From Clostridiales bacterium (lineage in GTDB: Bacteria > Bacillota > Clostridia > Oscillospirales > Ruminococcaceae), in NCBI GenBank assembly GCA_012523875.1, contig JAAYSW010000118.1, positions 1 through 8,943 on the forward strand: a DNA stretch of 8,943 nt. The letters are read 5' to 3'. This document shows, one piece after another, positions 6,720 through 8,943 of the stretch (position 1 is its first letter; each line of letters starts with the position of its first letter). Made by a program: the position numbers and the translations under genes. The notes under the pieces were generated by a model that made no database searches, had not been told where the DNA came from, and saw only the letters and a list, made by a program, of their open reading frames with translations.

Positions 6720-6971
6720 ATGGCAAAACGGATAAGAAAATGTTCTAATGAGGGGGATTTCCAACAAGTAATAGATGATTTTATTACAACTGGATATAAA
6801 TTAAAATCTCAGGGTGAGAATAACGCACTTCTTGTAAAATATAAACCAAAGAATCACGGAAGGGTTGCATTATTAACCATCTGGTTTACGTTTGGAATAG
6901 GAAATCTTATTTACCACTTCATGCCGGCAAAGGTTGAGGACGAGGTGCTCGTTAAAATAGTTGCGAATTAA
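6720..6971 (+). CDS. Small single-pass membrane protein, unknown function
   Basis: 83 residues. N-terminal charged part MAKRIRKCSNEGDFQQVIDDFITTGYKLKS, then a likely beta-strand (NNALLVKY), a basic KPKNHGR, a hydrophobic span at about 48-68 (VALLTIWFTFGIGNLIYHFM) and a tail EDEVLVKIVAN. The pattern 'G-Y-x-(V/L)-x-S-Q ... A-x-L-V-K ... hydrophobic helix ... D-E-V-x-(V/L)' resembles small Firmicute membrane proteins that I cannot name. No Shine-Dalgarno site precedes the ATG; the consensus promoter runs right up to it, so translation is either leaderless or starts at an unrecognised site further in. It is divergent from the XRE regulator and 43 bases upstream of the cysteine-rich gene. Function unknown. 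Confidence 0.6.
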   Translation: MAKRIRKCSNEGDFQQVIDDFITTGYKLKSQGENNALLVKYKPKNHGRVALLTIWFTFGIGNLIYHFMPAKVEDEVLVKIVAN

Positions 6972-7014
6972 CTACTTTTAAATTAATATAAAAAAAGGAA
7001 GAGGCGATGATTTT

Positions 7015-7227
7015 ATGGATAGAGTTTTTAGCTATCAAAAGCTCTGCTGTAGTTGTGAGTTTTGGCTTGGAGAAAGACAGCCTGCATCTGATTCAGGCGG
7101 TAATTATTTTTACTGTGATAATTATAGAGATGCTCGTAATAAAGCATATTGCAGTGTTAATAAACGTGATATGGCTGCAAATTCTGTTCCCTGTGCTCAA
7201 TATCAAAAATGGTGTTGTTTAAGGTAG
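7015..7227 (+). CDS. Small cysteine-rich protein, probably metal-binding
   Basis: 70 residues with eight cysteines (C11, C12, C14, C34, C46, C60, C67, C68) and aromatic residues near them (CEFWLGERQ, YCDNYRDARNKAYC, CAQYQKWCC). This looks like a small zinc-binding or disulphide-rich fold; there is no signal peptide or membrane span. I do not recognise the family. GGAAGAGG (6997-7004) lies 10 bases before this ATG. An overlapping hydrophobic frame starts at 7007 with slightly better spacing, but the regular Cys/Trp pattern favours this frame. It follows the 83-residue membrane protein on the same strand within 43 bases, so the two may be one transcript controlled by the XRE regulator. Confidence 0.55.
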   Translation: MDRVFSYQKLCCSCEFWLGERQPASDSGGNYFYCDNYRDARNKAYCSVNKRDMAANSVPCAQYQKWCCLR

Positions 7228-7296
7228 CTGTATCTACTAAACGCAATGTTTAAACTTTAGTGAATTAAAAAATAAGGGAATAAGTTATACATAAAA

Positions 7297-7374
7297 AGAG
7301 CTAATCAATCTTAAGATTGATTAGCTCTTCTTCATACAATGTAATACACAGAAAGCGGCAGATATTTCTATCTG
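7297..7374. repeat. 78-bp direct repeat, copy 2 (with 32-bp perfect palindrome)
   Basis: Same orientation as copy 1, offset by exactly 984 bases, one mismatch. The palindrome is at 7297-7328. Read on the minus strand it is followed by TTTTT, so here it can end minus-strand transcripts from the recombinase side. The homology to copy 1 stops at 7374, inside the arm of the next hairpin, which is intact in this copy. Confidence 0.9.
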
Positions 7375-7379
7375 CCGCT
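7354..7379 (-). terminator. Stable hairpin downstream of the recombinase remnant
   Basis: AGCGGCAGATA (7354-7364), a four-base loop and the exact complement TATCTGCCGCT (7369-7379). In minus-strand RNA the loop is GAAA (GNRA tetraloop) and the stem is followed by UUUC. Together with the palindrome and U-run just beyond, it looks like a tandem terminator after the minus-strand recombinase. A smaller hairpin (AGGCTT, AAA, AAGCCT, 7392-7406) lies between it and the stop at 7410. Confidence 0.55.
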
Positions 7380-7409
7380 CTAGATATATAAAGGCTTAAA
7401 AAGCCTATA

Positions 7410-8771
7410 TTATAATTTAAACCTTTGCTTTAATAGCAGCCTGTGTAGGTGGAGTAATAGGGATGCTTTCTTAGCAAACAACGGATTATTGCGGATTTCC
7501 GCAGGTAAATCCAAAGAATTATTCCCTGATATATGTAAAAAGTCGGGGACTCCCGAAGGAGTCCCCGTAATTTCACCGTCAATCGTAATTACAAGGCATT
7601 GCTTTTTGCGTTTGTTTCCTTCAATACTAATATTCATATCTGTATTTTCAGTTTTGTTGTAGCTGAAATTCCATATAAAGCGGTTATCCTTAACCAATAT
7701 AGAATTTACAACTTCATTCATAAGGTCGTGAGTGTATTCAAGCGAACTCATATCCACCATTCCTGCGAGAGCCTGAGAAACTGCTGTCATATCACACATA
7801 CAGTTTTCAAAGAGTTCCTGCTGCTCACCACATCTTGCTTTTTCGTCCTTGAACTTCTGCAAATCCGCAGAATAGGTTGCTTTAAACTCTGCAAATTCTT
7901 CCTTGCTAATCTGACCGTCTGTGAAAAGGTCAACAAGATTTTTCAACTTCTTTTCAGCCTTGTCAATCTGTGCATCAAGGAATAATTCGTTGTGCTGTGT
8001 GTTGTTTCGTGTAGCGTCGGTATAGTACTTCTTAATGTATTCAAGAGCAATCATCAAATCCTCTTTGCGATTTTTCCAAGCTTCATTAAGGAATTATTTT
8101 GCCATCATTTCCATTTTCCAGTCTGTAACGGAGTGTTCGTCGCAGTAACCGTCGGTTTCAAGACCCATTTTTACTCGCTGAGAAGCCTTACCGTTATTCA
8201 CCTGATTGTAACAGACATAATTGTATGACACAACACCGTCTTTATTTTTGTGATAACGGTTTTTCCTGAAAGATGAACCACAAGAGCAGCGTAACTTCTT
8301 CACCCAAATGTCTCTGGAAGTACGGTTGCTCTTTTTCTTCTCCTCACCGTTCTCAACGAGCGTGGTTTTACGCTTTTCTTTGAGGATAGCCTGACATCTG
8401 TCCCACTGTTCTTCGGTAATAATCGGCTCAAAATCGCCTTTGACATATTCATAGGCATCTCTGTCAAGATTATGGATACGCTTTTGCTCAAGGTAATTAT
8501 TGCTGTACGACTTATTATATCCGATATATCCCTTGTAAGTAGCATTTTGAAGAATGCGACCTACATTGTGGCAAGTCCATTTGGTAGTTCCCGTAGCGGT
8601 AAGGCGTTTGCGCTCCTACAAAATCTTTGCAATTTTCAGCGTTCCATAGCCTTCTTCGTAAAGGTCATATATCATACGGACTGTTTCAGCCTGTTCAGGA
8701 TTTATTGTGTAGGTTTCTCCCGGCTTTCTATCATAGCCTAAAATATTTCCGCTACCAAAAAGCTGTTTGTG
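7410..8771 (-). pseudogene. Large serine recombinase remnant (two nonsense codons, catalytic domain missing)
   Basis: One continuous minus-strand frame of about 450 codons, broken only by in-frame TAG (8618-8616) and TAA (8096-8094). In order: recombinase domain (SGNILGYDRKPGETYTIN, then QAETVRMIYDLYEEGYGTLKIA, TKWTCHNVGRILQNATYKGY, PIITEEQWDRCQAIL), zinc ribbon (LRCSCGSSFRKNRYHKNKDG, YVCYNQ, GYCDEH) and a coiled coil (AQIDKAEKKLKNLVDLFTDG, ISKEEFAEFKA). This is the C-terminal two thirds of a large serine recombinase (TnpX-like), the enzyme that integrates and excises mobile elements. The N-terminal resolvase domain with the catalytic serine is absent: the similarity stops at 8771, where unrelated sequence begins and a TAA follows at once. 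Family members read smoothly across both stop sites, and Gln (CAG, CAA) would fit each. No frameshift is seen. The last about 60 residues, beyond a terminator-like hairpin, may not be native recombinase. Confidence 0.9.
7536..7567 (-). terminator. UUCG-tetraloop terminator inside the recombinase reading frame
   Basis: On the minus strand CGGGGACTCC, loop TTCG, GGAGTCCCCG gives a perfect 10-bp GC-rich stem closed as C(UUCG)G, followed by ACTTTTT. This is a textbook strong intrinsic terminator, yet the reading frame passes through it and continues 40-odd codons to the stop at 7410. It may mark the original 3' end of the recombinase transcript or element. Confidence 0.75.
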
Positions 8772-8772
8772 G

Positions 8773-8943
8773 TGTTAGTATATAACTATGGACACGGAAA
8801 GTTGAACATTCTATAATATAACAAAGACTAACTATAAAAAGTCAACCCCCAAATAAGAAAAAGTGAAAAAAATTTTATGACTAGTACAAGGAAAAAATCG
8901 CACGTCAAAAAGAGTATCCAAAGGATACTTAAAAAATATGAAA
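8773..8943. mobile_element. Possible end of an insertion sequence interrupting the recombinase
   Basis: Recombinase similarity stops at 8771. The next DNA is much more AT-rich and starts TGTTAGTATATAACTATG. It carries two related blocks in tandem: TAACTAT (8783-8789) followed by GGACACGGAAAGTTGAAC, and TAACTAT (8829-8835) followed by AAAAAGTCAACC. A TG terminus with multiple internal terminal repeats is the style of IS21-family ends, but I cannot see the other end, a target duplication or a transposase, so the family is a guess. It could also be the flank of the deleted recombinase element. Confidence 0.35.
8877..8943 (+). CDS. Possible start of an unidentified protein, truncated by the window edge
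   Basis: An ATG at 8877 opens a frame of 22 codons to the right edge (MTSTRKKSHVKKSIQRILKK...), strongly basic as in the N-terminus of a nucleic-acid-binding or transposase protein. Only a weak AAGTGA lies about 13 bases upstream. It follows the candidate insertion-sequence end, so it could be its first gene. A small inverted repeat (AGTATCC, AAA, GGATACT, 8913-8929), followed by TTTTT on the minus strand, lies inside it. Too short to identify. Confidence 0.25.
   Translation, partial: MTSTRKKSHVKKSIQRILKKYE

Noticed and set aside
6313..7374. Repeats as a CRISPR array or as attL/attR of the serine recombinase
   Set aside because: There are only two copies, 984 bases apart; large serine recombinases leave attL/attR sharing only a very short core, not 78 near-identical bases.
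7599..8228. Plus-strand open frames opposite the recombinase (7599-7985, 7992-8228)
   Set aside because: They are antisense to a clearly coding serine recombinase frame, rich in Phe/Val/Ile runs and without ribosome sites.
8300..8741. Frames at 8300-8545 (minus) and 8472-8741 (plus)
   Set aside because: Both overlap the recombinase domain in other frames; the true frame reads conserved motifs through this stretch despite the TAG at 8616-8618.
7410..8771. Stop-codon reassignment (TAG/TAA read as Gln)
   Set aside because: TAA is used as the normal stop by the neighbouring genes, and the recombinase is also truncated, so ordinary pseudogene decay is the simpler explanation.
1..8943. tRNA, rRNA or known riboswitch
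   Set aside because: No cloverleaf, rRNA motif or conserved riboswitch core was recognised on either strand by eye.

Overview
The window is AT-rich DNA that looks like a fibre-degrading, low-GC anaerobic Firmicute of the Ruminococcus flavefaciens / Oscillospiraceae-Lachnospiraceae type. The main reason is a secreted multidomain enzyme with the order GH11 xylanase - CBM22 - dockerin - GH16 lichenase, which is the layout I know from R. flavefaciens XynD. The strong Shine-Dalgarno sites, the clostridial AraC regulator and the YolD / Y-family polymerase pair fit this. Species cannot be fixed from the window alone.

Layout. (1) 1-710, minus: the N-terminal 236 codons of a glutamine-synthetase-family protein, running off the left edge, with a good sigma-A-type promoter at 785-813. 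It carries a changed metal-ligand motif. (2) 965-1720, minus: an AraC/XylS-type regulator, divergent from (3) 1934-4108, plus: the bifunctional xylanase/lichenase, with its own promoter, a perfect 11-bp inverted repeat in the leader and a strong intrinsic terminator. (4) 4191-6171, minus: a probable two-gene operon of a UmuC/UvrX-like Y-family DNA polymerase followed by a YolD-like protein, for error-prone translesion synthesis. (5) 6313-7374: a 984-bp unit bounded by two direct copies of a 78-bp repeat built on a perfect 32-bp palindrome. It holds a small XRE-type repressor (minus), a divergent 83-residue membrane protein and a 70-residue cysteine-rich protein (plus). (6) 7410-8771, minus: a decayed large serine recombinase with two in-frame stops and no catalytic N-terminus. 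(7) about 8773 to the end: unrelated AT-rich DNA, probably the end of an insertion sequence that interrupted the recombinase.

How it fits together. The left two thirds looks like ordinary host chromosome: polysaccharide degradation beside a probable dedicated regulator, a GS-like gene and a mutagenic polymerase operon. The right third, from about 6313, is accessory DNA with remains of at least one integrative element, a second insertion on top of it, and a small regulator-plus-cargo module between repeats. The points that most deserve checking are the altered GS-like protein, the repeat-bounded cassette, the consensus promoter that overlaps the start codon of the 83-residue gene, and the UUCG-hairpin terminator embedded in the recombinase reading frame.
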